Assembly (NCBI GenBank): GCA_024653345.1
Contig: JANLFV010000010.1
Span: 1 to 49,770, forward strand
Source of the DNA: Candidatus Acetothermia bacterium
Lineage (GTDB): Bacteria; Bipolaricaulota; Bipolaricaulia; RBG-16-55-9; JANLFV01
Direction: 5' to 3'
DNA length: 49,770 bases
Under the pieces are notes generated by a model, which did not search any database, was not told where the DNA came from, and saw only the letters and a list, made by a program, of their open reading frames with translations. Made by a program: the position numbers and the translations under genes. Below are positions 17,289-26,055 of the stretch, in pieces (the first letter of the stretch is position 1; the number at the start of each line of letters is the position of its first letter).

Positions 17289-17782
17289 GGGCCTTCATCG
17301 GGATCGGCGCGAACCTCGGGGAGCGCGAGGAGCAGATCGCGCGGGCGGTCGGGCTCCTTGCGCGCACGCCGGGGCTCGAGCTGCTGAGGCAGGCATCGCT
17401 CTACCTTACCGAGCCGGTCGGAGGGGTCGCTCAGCCTTGGTTCATCAACAGCGCCGTGGAGGTGGAGACGGAGCTCGGGCCGCAGGAGCTGCTCCGCCGG
17501 TTGAAGGAGATCGAACTGGAGGTCGGGCGCCGGGAGCGGGGCCGCTGGGGACCGCGGGAGATCGACCTGGACCTGCTCCTCTACGGAGAGCTGGTCTTGG
17601 AGGAGGACGGGCTGGTCCTGCCCCATCCCGAGCTCCATCGCCGGCGGTTCGTCCTCGAGCCGCTGGTCGAGCTCGCCCCGGCCCTGGTCCATCCCTGGCT
17701 CAAGAGGTCGCTGTGCGACCTACTCTCTGCCCTGGACGACCAGAAGAAGGTGATCCGGTTGGATTGGAAAAGGTCATCCTGA
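17285..17782 (+). CDS. folK: 2-amino-4-hydroxy-6-hydroxymethyldihydropteridine diphosphokinase (FolK)
   Basis: The 165-aa HPPK catalyses pyrophosphoryl transfer from ATP to hydroxymethyldihydropterin, the step after FolB. The start MRAFIGIGANLGEREEQI matches the family. The signature GPREIDLDLLLYG (residues about 91-103, with the catalytic DxD) and PHPELHRRRFVLEPLVELAP are typical. It overlaps folB by four bases and its last codons overlap the rng start, so the three genes are translationally coupled. Confidence 0.95.
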   Translation: MRAFIGIGANLGEREEQIARAVGLLARTPGLELLRQASLYLTEPVGGVAQPWFINSAVEVETELGPQELLRRLKEIELEVGRRERGRWGPREIDLDLLLYGELVLEEDGLVLPHPELHRRRFVLEPLVELAPALVHPWLKRSLCDLLSALDDQKKVIRLDWKRSS

Positions 17783-18984
17783 TTAACGCCTCCTCCCAAG
17801 AGACGCGGGTTGCGATCTTGGAGGACGGGAGGCTGATGGAGATCTATTATGAGGGTCCGACGCACGGGCGGACGGTGGGGAACATCTATGTGGGCGTCGT
17901 CAAGGATATCTTGAGCGGGCTCGGCTCGGCCTTCGTCGATGTGGGCCTAGACCAGAACCTCTTCCTCTCGCAGAAGGAGTTGAACGACGCCTTGCTCCAG
18001 AGCCAGGGCTTCCGCCGCGGCGCGGAGGTGCCGATCCAGAAGGTCCTCCGCCCGGGCCAGCGGTTGATCGTCCAGGTGAAGCGGGAGGGGATCGGGGCGA
18101 AGAACCCTCAGGGGACGACGCGGATCGCCCTCCCCGGGCGGTTCTGGGTCTTCCTCCCCAAGGACGGCCGGCTGGGGGTCTCCCGGCGGATCGAGGAGCG
18201 GCGGGAGATCCGCCGACTGAAGCGGATCGCCATGGAGCTGAAGCGGCCGCACGAGGGGCTGATCGCCCGGACCGCCTCCGAGGGGGCCGAGCGGAAGGAC
18301 CTCGAGCGGGACTTCAACTTCCTCCTCGGGACCTGGAAGGGGATCGAGGAGGAGGCCGAGCGCTCCTCTCGGCCGAAGCTCCTCCACGAGGGCCCGGGCC
18401 TCGTGAAGCGGATCATCCGCGACCGGTTGCTCGAGGATGTCTCTAGGGTGATCGTGGACTCCGAGGCCGTATACCGCGAGATCCTGGGCTTTCTTGACTA
18501 CATGTGGATGGGTGAATACAAAGATACAATCGAGCTCTACCGCGAGAAGCGCCCGCTCTTCGAGCAGTGGGATGTCGAGCGGCAACTCCGCGAGAGCCGG
18601 AGCCCCGAGGTGAAGCTCGAGGCCGGCGGGACCCTGGTGATTGCCGAGACCGAGGCCCTGACCGCGATCGATGTCAACACCCGCGGCGATGTCCACCATC
18701 GGAACCAGGAGGCGGCGATCCTCAACACGAACCTCGAGGCCGCGCGGGAGATCCCCCGCCAGCTCCGGCTGCGGAAGATCAGCGGGATCATCATCGTCGA
18801 CTTCGTGGACATGAAGAGAAGAGACTCCCTGGAGAAGGTGATCGCGCAGCTGAAGGAGGAGTTGAAGAAGGACCGTGTGACGACCGACTTCATCGATGTG
18901 ACCGCGCTCGGGCTGGTGGAGATCACGCGCAAGCGGGAGGAGCGGAGCCTCGCCGCGGCTCTGGAGGAGGAAGAAGACCTCTAG
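17764..18984 (+). CDS. rng: Rne/Rng-family endoribonuclease lacking zinc link and small domain
   Basis: The 406-aa RNase G/E-type protein begins at TTG 17764 (LEKVILINAS), with AAGGTGAT just upstream inside folK. An S1 domain follows (about 36-118, GRTVGNIYVGVVKDILSGLGSAFVDVG), then the 5'-sensor/RNase H-like region and the DNase I-like catalytic part. The two metal-binding aspartates fall at residue 303 (LTAIDVNTR) and residue 346 (IIIVDFVDM), the same numbers as in E. coli RNase E. The protein ends at EITRKREERSLAAAL plus an acidic tail, where the CPxC zinc link and small domain should start. Both are absent, so tetramer formation as in RNase E is not expected. Its stop shares CTAG with the convergent acyl-CoA synthetase gene. 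Confidence 0.93.
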   Translation: MEKVILINASSQETRVAILEDGRLMEIYYEGPTHGRTVGNIYVGVVKDILSGLGSAFVDVGLDQNLFLSQKELNDALLQSQGFRRGAEVPIQKVLRPGQRLIVQVKREGIGAKNPQGTTRIALPGRFWVFLPKDGRLGVSRRIEERREIRRLKRIAMELKRPHEGLIARTASEGAERKDLERDFNFLLGTWKGIEEEAERSSRPKLLHEGPGLVKRIIRDRLLEDVSRVIVDSEAVYREILGFLDYMWMGEYKDTIELYREKRPLFEQWDVERQLRESRSPEVKLEAGGTLVIAETEALTAIDVNTRGDVHHRNQEAAILNTNLEAAREIPRQLRLRKISGIIIVDFVDMKRRDSLEKVIAQLKEELKKDRVTTDFIDVTALGLVEITRKREERSLAAALEEEEDL

Positions 18985-21662
18985 TCCTCGAGGGCCTTAA
19001 CCCCCTTGACCACGTCCTCGGCCAGCTCCATCTGGAAGCCCCGCCGCCTCAGCATGGCGATGATCCGCTCGTTGTCCGGGAGCATCTCCGCGAAGACCCT
19101 CTTCACCCCGCGCCTCCGGGCGATCTCCAGGCAGTAGTCGGTGAGGAGCGTCCCGACCCCACGCCCCTGCCAGGGGTCCCCGACCACCACCGCCAGCTCC
19201 GCCTCCTCCTGGTTCGGCTCGCTGGTGAGCCGGCCTACGCCGATCAGCTTCCGTTCACCGCCCTCCTCCAGCTCGGCCACGATCGCCACCTCCCGCTCGT
19301 AGTCGATGAAGCAGTAGCGGGTGGCGAACTCGTGGGTGATCTCGCCGATGTGGTAGAAGAAGCGGAAGCGGATCGTCTCCTCGGAGAAGGTGGCGAGCAT
19401 CTTGTGCCACAGGGGCTCGTCCTCGGGCTTGATCGGGCGGAGCGTCAACGGAGCGCCGTCCTTCGTCTTCGTCCGCTGGACCAGCTCCTCGGGGTAGGGG
19501 CGGATGGCGAGGTGGCTGTAGGGCTTGACGCCGTAGGCTAGGGCTTCCTTATCGATCAGCACGCGGGCGTCGAGGGCCCAAGCCCCCTCCGGGCTGATGA
19601 GCAGCGGGTTGATGTCCATCTCCTCGATCTCGGGGTAGTCCACCACGAGGTAGGAGAAGCGGATCAGGATCTCCTTGAGGAGGTCGAGGTTGACCGGCGG
19701 ACGGCCCCGGAAGCCTTTAAGGACCCTATAGCTCCGCGTGGACTCGATCAGGCGCTGGGCCAGCCGCTCGTTGAGCGGCGGGAGGCCGACCGCGCGATCT
19801 TGGAAGACCTCCGCGGCGATCCCGCCCATCCCGAAGAGGATCACCGCCCCGAAGGTCGGGTCCTTCTTCGCCCCGAGGATCACCTCGTAGCCGTTCTCGG
19901 CCCGGATCATCTTCTGGACGGTCACCCCCTCGATCTGAGCCTTGGGCTCGGCCCGCCTCGCCCGGTCCACGATCTCTTGGAACCCCTTCCGAACGGCCTC
20001 GGCGGAGTGGAGGTCGAGCAGCACCCCGCCAACATCGCTCTTGTGGCTGATCTGGGGCGAGAGGAGCTTCAGGACCACGGGATAGCCGATCCGCTCGGCC
20101 AGGGCGATAGCCTCTTCGGGAGTCCGGGCCGGATAGGGCTTGGCGACGGGTATGCCGTAGGTCTCGAGCAGGGACTTCGAGATCGTCTCCGAGAGGAGCT
20201 CGCGCCCCTCCATCATGATCAAGTCGAAGATCTCCTTCACCCGCTTCCGGTCGAGGGCGAAGTCGACGCGGATGTCCTTGGGTGTCTCGTAGAGGAGCTC
20301 CAGGTTACGAGTGTAGGAATACATGTAGGAGAAGGTCTTGGCCGCCTGCTCCGGGGTGGAGTAGGTGGGAACGCCCATCTTGTTCAGCAGCTCGATCCCC
20401 TCGGCGACGCTCTCCCCGCCCATCCAGGCGGCCAGGACCGGCTTCGTCGACTCCTTAGCCACTTGGATCACTTGGCGCGCCACGCCCGTCGGGTCGGTCA
20501 TCGCCTGGGGGGTGAGGACGACCAGCACTCCGTCGACGGCCTTGTCCTGGAGCACGACCTCGAGGGCCTTAGCGTAGCGCTCCGGGGGAGCATCCCCGAG
20601 GATGTCCACGGGGTTTCCGTGGCTCCAGAAGGGCGGGAGGACCCCGTTGAGCCGCTCCATCGTCTCGGGGGAGAGCTCGGCGAGCTTCCCTCTGTAGGTG
20701 AGCAGGCCGTCGGTGGCCATCACCCCCGGCCCGCCGGCGTTGGTGATGATCGCCAGCCTGGGCCCCTTGGGGTTCCGCTGCTTGGCGACGATCTCGGCGC
20801 AGTCGAAGAGGTCCTCGATCTCCTCGACGCGGACGATCCCCGCCCGCTGGAAGGCCGCGTCATAGACGAGGTCCTCGCCCGCGAGCGCGCCGGTGTGCGA
20901 GGCCGCGGCCTTCGCCGCCTCGGGGAAGCGGCCGGACTTCACGACCACGATCGGCTTCGTCCGGGCAAAGGCCCGCGCGGCGCTCATGAACTTCCGGACA
21001 TTCGTGAGGCTCTCGATGTAGAGGATGATGGCCCGCGTCTGAGGGTCCGCGCCGAAGTAGTCGATCAGATCGCCGAAGTCCACATCGACCATGTCCCCGA
21101 TGGAGACGAAGTAGCTGAACCCCACCCCCTCGCGAGCCGACCAGTCGAGGATCGCCGTGCAGAGGGCGCCGGACTGGGAGATGAGGGCGAGATTCCCCGG
21201 CTGGGGCATGGACGCGGCGAAGGAGGCGTTCAGCCTCATCCGGGGCGCGATGACCCCGAGGCAGTTCGGGCCGATGATCCGGACCCCGTAGGGCCTAGCC
21301 CGCTTGAGGATCTCCTCCTCGAGAAGGCGGCCCTCCTCGCCGATCTCCTTGAACCCCGCGGAGATCACGATCACCCCCAAGATCCCCGCCTGCCCGCACT
21401 CCTCGATCAGGTCGGGCACGGTCTGGGCCGGAGTGGCGATGACCGCGAGGTCCACCTGCTTCGGGATCTCCTTCAAGCTGGGATAGGCCGCGATCCCCAT
21501 CACGCTCTCCCGCTTCAGGTTCACGGGATAGACCACGCCCGCGAAGCCGGAGCCGATCAGGTTCCGGAGGACCGTCTGGCCCACGCTCCCGGGGTCGTCG
21601 CTCGCCCCGACCACGGCGATCCGCTTCGGCGCGAAGATCTTCTCCAGGTTCCGCGTGCTCAT
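18981..21662 (-). CDS. ADP-forming acyl/acetyl-CoA synthetase fused to GNAT acetyltransferase
   Basis: The 893-aa protein starts with a CoA-binding Rossmann domain (PKRIAVVGASDDPGSVG, residues 12-110). Succinyl-CoA-ligase-like domains follow, with the phospho-His at about residue 256 (AASHTGALAGED), then an ATP-grasp domain (about 480-700, GYPVVLKLLSPQISHKSDVGGV). A C-terminal GNAT domain comes last (about 735-893, acetyl-CoA loop WQGRGVGTLL). This is the architecture of the lysine acetyltransferase Pat/YfiQ. In well-studied Pat proteins the synthetase part is considered inactive, but here the catalytic His is present, so ADP-forming acyl-CoA synthesis is possible. The start ATG has GGGAGGT upstream. 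The 3' end shares the bases CTAG with rng. Confidence 0.93.
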   Translation of the reverse strand: MSTRNLEKIFAPKRIAVVGASDDPGSVGQTVLRNLIGSGFAGVVYPVNLKRESVMGIAAYPSLKEIPKQVDLAVIATPAQTVPDLIEECGQAGILGVIVISAGFKEIGEEGRLLEEEILKRARPYGVRIIGPNCLGVIAPRMRLNASFAASMPQPGNLALISQSGALCTAILDWSAREGVGFSYFVSIGDMVDVDFGDLIDYFGADPQTRAIILYIESLTNVRKFMSAARAFARTKPIVVVKSGRFPEAAKAAASHTGALAGEDLVYDAAFQRAGIVRVEEIEDLFDCAEIVAKQRNPKGPRLAIITNAGGPGVMATDGLLTYRGKLAELSPETMERLNGVLPPFWSHGNPVDILGDAPPERYAKALEVVLQDKAVDGVLVVLTPQAMTDPTGVARQVIQVAKESTKPVLAAWMGGESVAEGIELLNKMGVPTYSTPEQAAKTFSYMYSYTRNLELLYETPKDIRVDFALDRKRVKEIFDLIMMEGRELLSETISKSLLETYGIPVAKPYPARTPEEAIALAERIGYPVVLKLLSPQISHKSDVGGVLLDLHSAEAVRKGFQEIVDRARRAEPKAQIEGVTVQKMIRAENGYEVILGAKKDPTFGAVILFGMGGIAAEVFQDRAVGLPPLNERLAQRLIESTRSYRVLKGFRGRPPVNLDLLKEILIRFSYLVVDYPEIEEMDINPLLISPEGAWALDARVLIDKEALAYGVKPYSHLAIRPYPEELVQRTKTKDGAPLTLRPIKPEDEPLWHKMLATFSEETIRFRFFYHIGEITHEFATRYCFIDYEREVAIVAELEEGGERKLIGVGRLTSEPNQEEAELAVVVGDPWQGRGVGTLLTDYCLEIARRRGVKRVFAEMLPDNERIIAMLRRRGFQMELAEDVVKGVKALED

Positions 21663-21740
21663 CAGGACCTCCCAGCGGATTTTACCCCATCTTGCCCTGC
21701 GAGGCTATGCCCGGGATCACGCAGGCCCTCCGCGCGAGGC

Positions 21741-21769
21741 TTGACTTAAGCCTGAGGCGGCGCTAAAAT
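21741..21769 (+). promoter_or_regulatory. Promoter of tRNA-Val
   Basis: TTGACT (21741-21746), 17-nt spacer, TAAAAT (21764-21769). The mature tRNA begins 9 nt after the -10 box, so the primary transcript would carry almost no 5' leader. Confidence 0.75.
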
Positions 21770-21778
21770 GAATTACGC

Positions 21779-21853
21779 GGGCGAATAGCTCAGTGGAAGA
21801 GCGCCTGTTTCACACGCAGGAGGTCGCAGGTTCAAGCCCTGCTTCGCCCACCA
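21779..21853 (+). tRNA. tRNA-Val (anticodon CAC), CCA encoded
   Basis: The acceptor stem GGGCGAA pairs with TTCGCCC. The D-arm (AGCTCAGTGG), the anticodon stem CCTGT/GCAGG with loop TTCACAC (anticodon CAC) and the T-arm GCAGG-TTCAAGC-CCTGC are all present. Discriminator A is followed by an encoded CCA at 21851-21853. Confidence 0.97.
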
Positions 21854-21936
21854 GGCGGTATTCAGCAACGGCGGTTGCACTCAGCGGGCCGCGCCTGATC
21901 TTTCTCCGCCCCCTATCGTGAGCGATTCCCTTCCGA

Positions 21937-21966
21937 TTGCAAACCGAGCTCCTATCTTGCTATGAT
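21937..21966 (+). promoter_or_regulatory. Promoter of the acyl-CoA dehydrogenase-ahcY-rpsI operon
   Basis: TTGCAA (21937-21942), 18-nt spacer, TATGAT (21961-21966). Expected initiation is near 21973, just before the ribosome-binding site GGAGGTGA at 21979. This rules out in-frame starts upstream of 21994 for the dehydrogenase. Confidence 0.65.
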
Positions 21967-21993
21967 CGCGCTGAGCCTGGAGGTGAATCGGAC

Positions 21994-23205
21994 TTGGAAA
22001 TGTATCCGATGTATTCGTTCTTCTCCGAGGAGCACCGGATCCTCAAGCGGATGGTCCGCCAGTTCGTGGAGGAGGAGCTGAACCCCCACGTCGACGAGTG
22101 GGAGGAGGCCGGGCTCGTCCCGCGTGAGGTCTTCAAGCGGCTTGGAGAGCTCGGCCTCCTGGGGATCAGGTTCCCCGAGGAATACGGCGGGGCCGGGGCG
22201 GACATGAGGACGACCGTGGCCTTCGTCGAGGAGCTCGCACGGTGCCGCTCCCGGGGGATCGTCATGGGGATTCTGGTCCATACCGACATGTCCTCCCCGC
22301 ACCTCGTCCGCTCCGGGACCGTCGAGCAGCAGCGGCGGTTCCTCCCCGAGATCATCTCCGGGAAGAAGATCTGTGCCATCGCCCTGACTGAGCCCGGGGC
22401 GGGGAGCGACCTGGCCGGGATCGGCACGACCGCCAGGCGGGAGGGGAAAAACTACATCGTGAACGGGAGCAAGGTCTTCATCACCAACGCCATCAACGCC
22501 GACCTCTTCTTCGTCCTGGTCAAGACCGCGCCGGAGCTCGGCCACCGCGGGATGTCGCTCCTCTTGATCGAGAAGGGAACCCCGGGATTCGAGGTCCAGC
22601 GGATGCCGAAGAAGTTAGGGATGCACGGCTCGGACACCGGCGAGCTGACCTTCGCGGACTGCCCCGTCCCAGTGGAGAACCTGATCGGGGAGGAGAACCG
22701 CGGCTTCTACCAGGTGATGAGCGGCCTCCAGATCGAGCGGCTCGTCTCCTCCGTGGCGATGGTCGGGCATGCCCAGCAGGCGATCGAGGACGCCATCCAG
22801 TATGCCCAGGAGCGAGAGCTCTTCGGGAGGCGGCTGGCCGACTTCCAGGTGACCCGCCACAAGCTCGCCCGGCTCCAGACGAAGCTCGAGGCGGCGAGGC
22901 AGCTCACCTACGCCGCGGCCCGGACGATCGATGAGGGGCTCGATGCTACCGCGGTCGTCTCGATGTGCAAGGCCTTCTGCGCCGATGTGGCCTGTGAGGT
23001 GGCCGACGAGTGCCTGCAACTCCACGGCGGCTACGGCTACATGGAGGAATACGATATCGCCCGGCTCTACCGCGACATCCGTTTGTGGAAGATCGGAGCC
23101 GGGGCCACGGAGGTGATGTATGAGGTCATCGCCAAGAAGATGGGCCTCCAGGAGCAGGAGCGGCGGGCCCCCTCCGAGCCGGTCCGGGCCGAAAGCGGGA
23201 GATGA
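21994..23205 (+). CDS. Acyl-CoA dehydrogenase
   Basis: The 403-aa flavoprotein oxidises acyl-CoA to enoyl-CoA and passes electrons to ETF. TTG at 21994 is chosen because GGAGGTGA lies 7 nt upstream; the ATG at 22000 is the alternative. Family signatures are visible: [17 protein letters not shown] near the N-terminus, [19 protein letters not shown] (FAD/substrate motif, about 125-143), [11 protein letters not shown]-type middle strand, and the C-terminal [22 protein letters not shown]. The catalytic Glu should lie near [16 protein letters not shown], as in butyryl/short-chain types (Gly-Ala-Thr-Glu), so a short- or branched-chain substrate is plausible. It overlaps ahcY by four bases. Confidence 0.95.
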   Translation: MEMYPMYSFFSEEHRILKRMVRQFVEEELNPHVDEWEEAGLVPREVFKRLGELGLLGIRFPEEYGGAGADMRTTVAFVEELARCRSRGIVMGILVHTDMSSPHLVRSGTVEQQRRFLPEIISGKKICAIALTEPGAGSDLAGIGTTARREGKNYIVNGSKVFITNAINADLFFVLVKTAPELGHRGMSLLLIEKGTPGFEVQRMPKKLGMHGSDTGELTFADCPVPVENLIGEENRGFYQVMSGLQIERLVSSVAMVGHAQQAIEDAIQYAQERELFGRRLADFQVTRHKLARLQTKLEAARQLTYAAARTIDEGLDATAVVSMCKAFCADVACEVADECLQLHGGYGYMEEYDIARLYRDIRLWKIGAGATEVMYEVIAKKMGLQEQERRAPSEPVRAESGR

Positions 23206-24488
23206 GCGCCATGGCTGAAATCCCTGACCCTGGGCTCGCCAAGAGCGGCCGGCTCAAGCTCGAGTGGGCCTCCAATCACATGCCCCTCCTCGGGCGGATC
23301 AAGGAGAGGTTCGCCCGGGAGCGCCCGTTCGCCGGGGTGAAGGTCGGGATCAGCATCCACCTCGAGGCCAAGACCGCTTGCCTGGCCCGGGCCTTCCAGG
23401 CCGGGGGGGCCGAGGTGGCCGTCACCGGGAGCAATCCCCTCTCGACCCAGGATGATGTGGTCGCGGCCCTGGCCGAGACGGGAATAGCGGTCTTCGCCAG
23501 GCACGGCGTCCCCATGGAGGAGTATGAGCGCCACCTCAACCTCGTCTTGGATACAAAGCCGGACCTGATCATCGACGACGGCGGGGACTTAGTGCGGCTC
23601 CTCCATACGAGCCGGCAGGAGCAAAGGCCCCTCGGGGGCTGCGAGGAGACGACCACCGGGGTCCAGCGGCTCCGGGCGTTGGAGCGGGAAGGGCGGCTCC
23701 GCTTCCCGATGTTCGCGGTCAACGATGCCGAGATGAAGCGGCTCTTCGACAACCGCTATGGGACGGGCCAGTCGGTCTGGGACGGGATCATGCGGACCAC
23801 GAACCTCTCGATCGCGGGGAAGACCGTGGTCGTGGCCGGCTACGGCTGGTGCGGGAAGGGGATCGCCCTGCGGGCGAGAGGCCTGGGGGCGAATGTGATC
23901 GTCACTGAGGTCAACCCGATCCGGGCACTCGAGGCGGCGATGGAGGGCTTCCGGGTCGTGCCGATGCGGGAGGCGGCCAAGCTCGGGGAGATCTTCATCA
24001 CTGCCACGGGCTGCATCGATGTCATCGACAAAGAGAGCCTGGAGCTCATGAGGGACGGGGCGATCCTGGCGAACGCCGGCCACTTCGATGTCGAGATCAG
24101 CCTCCCGGCGCTAAAGGGGCTTGCGGTCGCCCGGCGCGAGGTCCGCCCGAATGTCGAAGAGTTTAAGCTGACCGACGGCCGGCGGCTCTACCTCTTGGCC
24201 CAGGGGCGGCTGGTGAATCTCGCCGCGGCCGATGGCCATCCGGTCGAGATCATGGACCTCTCCTTCGCCCTCCAGGCCCTCACGGGCGAGTATCTCTTGA
24301 AGCATCGTGCGGGGCTCGAGCCGCGGCTCTACCCCGTCCCGGAGGAGATCGACCAACTGGTGGCGGAGCTGGCACTCAGGGCGCTGGGCCTAGAGATCGA
24401 TTCGCTCAGCGAGGCCCAGCAGCGCTACATTGCAGCGAGCGCTCGAACTTGGTATATTACAGGCCGTGAACCTGACGGAGGTAAGTGA
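23202..24488 (+). CDS. ahcY: Adenosylhomocysteinase (S-adenosylhomocysteine hydrolase)
   Basis: The 428-aa enzyme reversibly splits S-adenosylhomocysteine into adenosine and homocysteine with bound NAD. Seen are [63 protein letters not shown], the NAD motif [19 protein letters not shown] (about 205-223), [16 protein letters not shown], and [12 protein letters not shown]. The C-terminus is short, as in thermophile and archaeal enzymes. The start overlaps the previous stop (ATGA). A second ATG nine bases later has better Shine-Dalgarno spacing. The stop overlaps rpsI. With mtnA further right, it belongs to methyl-cycle salvage. Confidence 0.97.
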   Translation: MSAMAEIPDPGLAKSGRLKLEWASNHMPLLGRIKERFARERPFAGVKVGISIHLEAKTACLARAFQAGGAEVAVTGSNPLSTQDDVVAALAETGIAVFARHGVPMEEYERHLNLVLDTKPDLIIDDGGDLVRLLHTSRQEQRPLGGCEETTTGVQRLRALEREGRLRFPMFAVNDAEMKRLFDNRYGTGQSVWDGIMRTTNLSIAGKTVVVAGYGWCGKGIALRARGLGANVIVTEVNPIRALEAAMEGFRVVPMREAAKLGEIFITATGCIDVIDKESLELMRDGAILANAGHFDVEISLPALKGLAVARREVRPNVEEFKLTDGRRLYLLAQGRLVNLAAADGHPVEIMDLSFALQALTGEYLLKHRAGLEPRLYPVPEEIDQLVAELALRALGLEIDSLSEAQQRYIAASARTWYITGREPDGGK

Positions 24489-24946
24489 TGGTTGAAGCAA
24501 AGCGCACGGCAGTCGAGGTCAGTCCGCGGCTCCCGAAGAAGGTCGACGGCCAGATCCACGCCGTCGGGCGGCGGAAGGAGTCGATCGCCCGGGTTTATCT
24601 GAAGAAGGGGAAGGGCCAGGTCATCGTCAACGGCCGCCCCGCGGAGGAGTATTTCGCGGCCGATCCCTTCATCAAGGAGCGGCTGGCGCGGGTGGCCCTC
24701 AAGCCGTTCGAGGTGACGGGGACGCTGGGGAAGTTCGACGTCAAGGCCCGGCTCACCGGCGGCGGGGTGACCGGCCAACTGGAGGCCCTCCGGCTGGGGG
24801 TCGCTCGGGCCCTGCTGGGGGTCGATGAGGGCTTCAGGAAGGTCCTGCGCGATCACGGCCTCCTCACCCGCGACCCGCGGATGGTCGAGCGGAAGAAATA
24901 CGGCCGCCACAAGGCCCGCCGGAGCGAGCAATACTCCAAGCGCTAA
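24488..24946 (+). CDS. rpsI: 30S ribosomal protein S9
   Basis: The 152-aa protein matches S9 over QIHAVGRRKESIARVYLKKG, NGRPAEEYF, LTGGGVTGQLEALRLGVARAL, RDHGLLTRDPRMVERKKYG and the basic tail ending SKR that reaches the P-site. An N-terminal extension of about 20 residues precedes the S9 core. ATG at 24488 has GGAGGTAAG upstream. Unusually, rplM (L13), the normal partner upstream, is absent; ahcY takes its place with a one-base overlap. Confidence 0.97.
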   Translation: MVEAKRTAVEVSPRLPKKVDGQIHAVGRRKESIARVYLKKGKGQVIVNGRPAEEYFAADPFIKERLARVALKPFEVTGTLGKFDVKARLTGGGVTGQLEALRLGVARALLGVDEGFRKVLRDHGLLTRDPRMVERKKYGRHKARRSEQYSKR

Positions 24947-24964
24947 GCCCGAACGGAGGCGTTG

Positions 24965-25168
24965 ATGAAGCCGAAGATCCACCCTGAGATGAAGCCTGTA
25001 GTGATCCGCTGCTCCTGCGGCGCGGAGTGGGAGACCCTCTCGACCCGGGACAACCTGCGGGTCGACATCTGCTCCAAGTGCCATCCCTTCTTCACTGGCG
25101 AGGAGCGGTTCGTCGATACCGAGGGGCGGGTCGAGCGGTTCCGCCGGAGATACGAGAAGGGGAAGTAG
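24965..25168 (+). CDS. rpmE: 50S ribosomal protein L31 (zinc-binding form)
   Basis: The 67-aa protein [19 protein letters not shown] is the C+ form: CSCG near residues 16-19 and [10 protein letters not shown] around 37-46 supply the zinc ligands. The start ATG has GGAGG at 5 nt. It lies 18 nt after rpsI and 2 nt before the YqhQ-like gene. Confidence 0.97.
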   Translation: MKPKIHPEMKPVVIRCSCGAEWETLSTRDNLRVDICSKCHPFFTGEERFVDTEGRVERFRRRYEKGK

Positions 25169-25170
25169 CC

Positions 25171-26055
25171 TTGGCTTTAGAGGCCGCGCTCCTCGCCCTC
25201 CCCGCCGAGCGGAAGCCCAACGTCGGCGGGCAGGCGGTGATCGAGGGCGTGATGATGCGGAACGGCGAGAAGGTTGTGGTGGCCGTCCGCCGGCCGGGGA
25301 GCGGGGAGATCGTGGTTCGGGAGCTCAGGCCTTTCCAGAGCTGGCGGAAGCTCTCCAAGGTCCCCTTCGTTCGCGGAGTCTACAACCTCTTCGATATCCT
25401 CGTGCTGGGAATCAAGGCCCTCAACCTCTCGGCCAATCTGGCCCTCGAGGAGCAGGAGGAGAAGTTCGGCCCGCTCGAGTTCACCGTGACCCTCGTCCTG
25501 GCCTTAGGGATCGCGATCGGCGGGTTCTTCATCCTCCCCCTGTGGCTGACGAACCTCTTTGCCAGCCAGTCCGCCGGGCTCCTCTTCGCCTTCCTCGAGG
25601 GGCTGATCCGGATCGCCATCTTCCTGGTCTATCTTTGGGCGATCACGCTCCTCAAGGACATCCGCCGCGTCCTGGAATACCACGGCGCGGAGCACAAGTC
25701 GATCTACACCTACGAGCGCGGGGAAGAGCTGACCCCGGAGAATGCCAAGAAGTATGAGACCCTCCACGCCCGCTGCGGGACATCCTTCCTGCTGCTGGTC
25801 GCGGTCATCGCGATCCTGGTCTTTTCCTTGGTAGGGAACCCGCCGCTGTTGTGGAAGATCCTCTCGCGCATCCTCCTCCTCCCGGTCGTCGCAGGGGTGG
25901 CTTACGAGGCAGTGCTGTTCAGCGGGCGGCACGCCGAGTCGAAGTGGCTGCGCCCGTTGATTGCCCCGGGACTGTGGCTGCAGCGGCTCACCACGCGCGA
26001 GCCGGACGAGGCCCAGCTCGAGGTGGCCCTCGTGGCGCTCAAGGCCGTCCTTTGA
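25171..26055 (+). CDS. DUF1385 / YqhQ-family membrane protein
   Basis: A membrane protein of about 294 aa starting at TTG 25171, right after rpmE, with AAGGGGAAG upstream. It begins with the family motif NVGGQAVIEGVMMRNGEKV and continues with FVRGVYNL. There are several hydrophobic segments (TVTLVLALGIAIGGFFILPLWL, FLEGLIRIAIFLVYLWAITLL, FLLLVAVIAILVFSLV) and the conserved EYHGAEHKSIYTYE and HARCGTSFLL between them. B. subtilis YqhQ belongs here. The His/Glu/Cys-rich loops suggest metal binding, but no reaction is established. Linkage to rpmE is common in other bacteria. Its 3' end overlaps convergent hisS by 17 bp. Confidence 0.9.
   Translation: MALEAALLALPAERKPNVGGQAVIEGVMMRNGEKVVVAVRRPGSGEIVVRELRPFQSWRKLSKVPFVRGVYNLFDILVLGIKALNLSANLALEEQEEKFGPLEFTVTLVLALGIAIGGFFILPLWLTNLFASQSAGLLFAFLEGLIRIAIFLVYLWAITLLKDIRRVLEYHGAEHKSIYTYERGEELTPENAKKYETLHARCGTSFLLLVAVIAILVFSLVGNPPLLWKILSRILLLPVVAGVAYEAVLFSGRHAESKWLRPLIAPGLWLQRLTTREPDEAQLEVALVALKAVL

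Noticed and set aside
17947-18699. Minus-strand frame of 250 codons
   Set aside because: Antisense to the S1 and catalytic domains of RNase G.
19800-21749. Open frame of about 649 codons on the plus strand
   Set aside because: Antisense shadow of the acyl-CoA synthetase-GNAT gene; His/Leu/Gly/Arg-rich with no domain, produced by high G+C third positions.
21854-21936. Terminator or small RNA after tRNA-Val
   Set aside because: Only a 6-bp CAGGCG/CGCCTG repeat with a long loop and no T-run; too weak to annotate.
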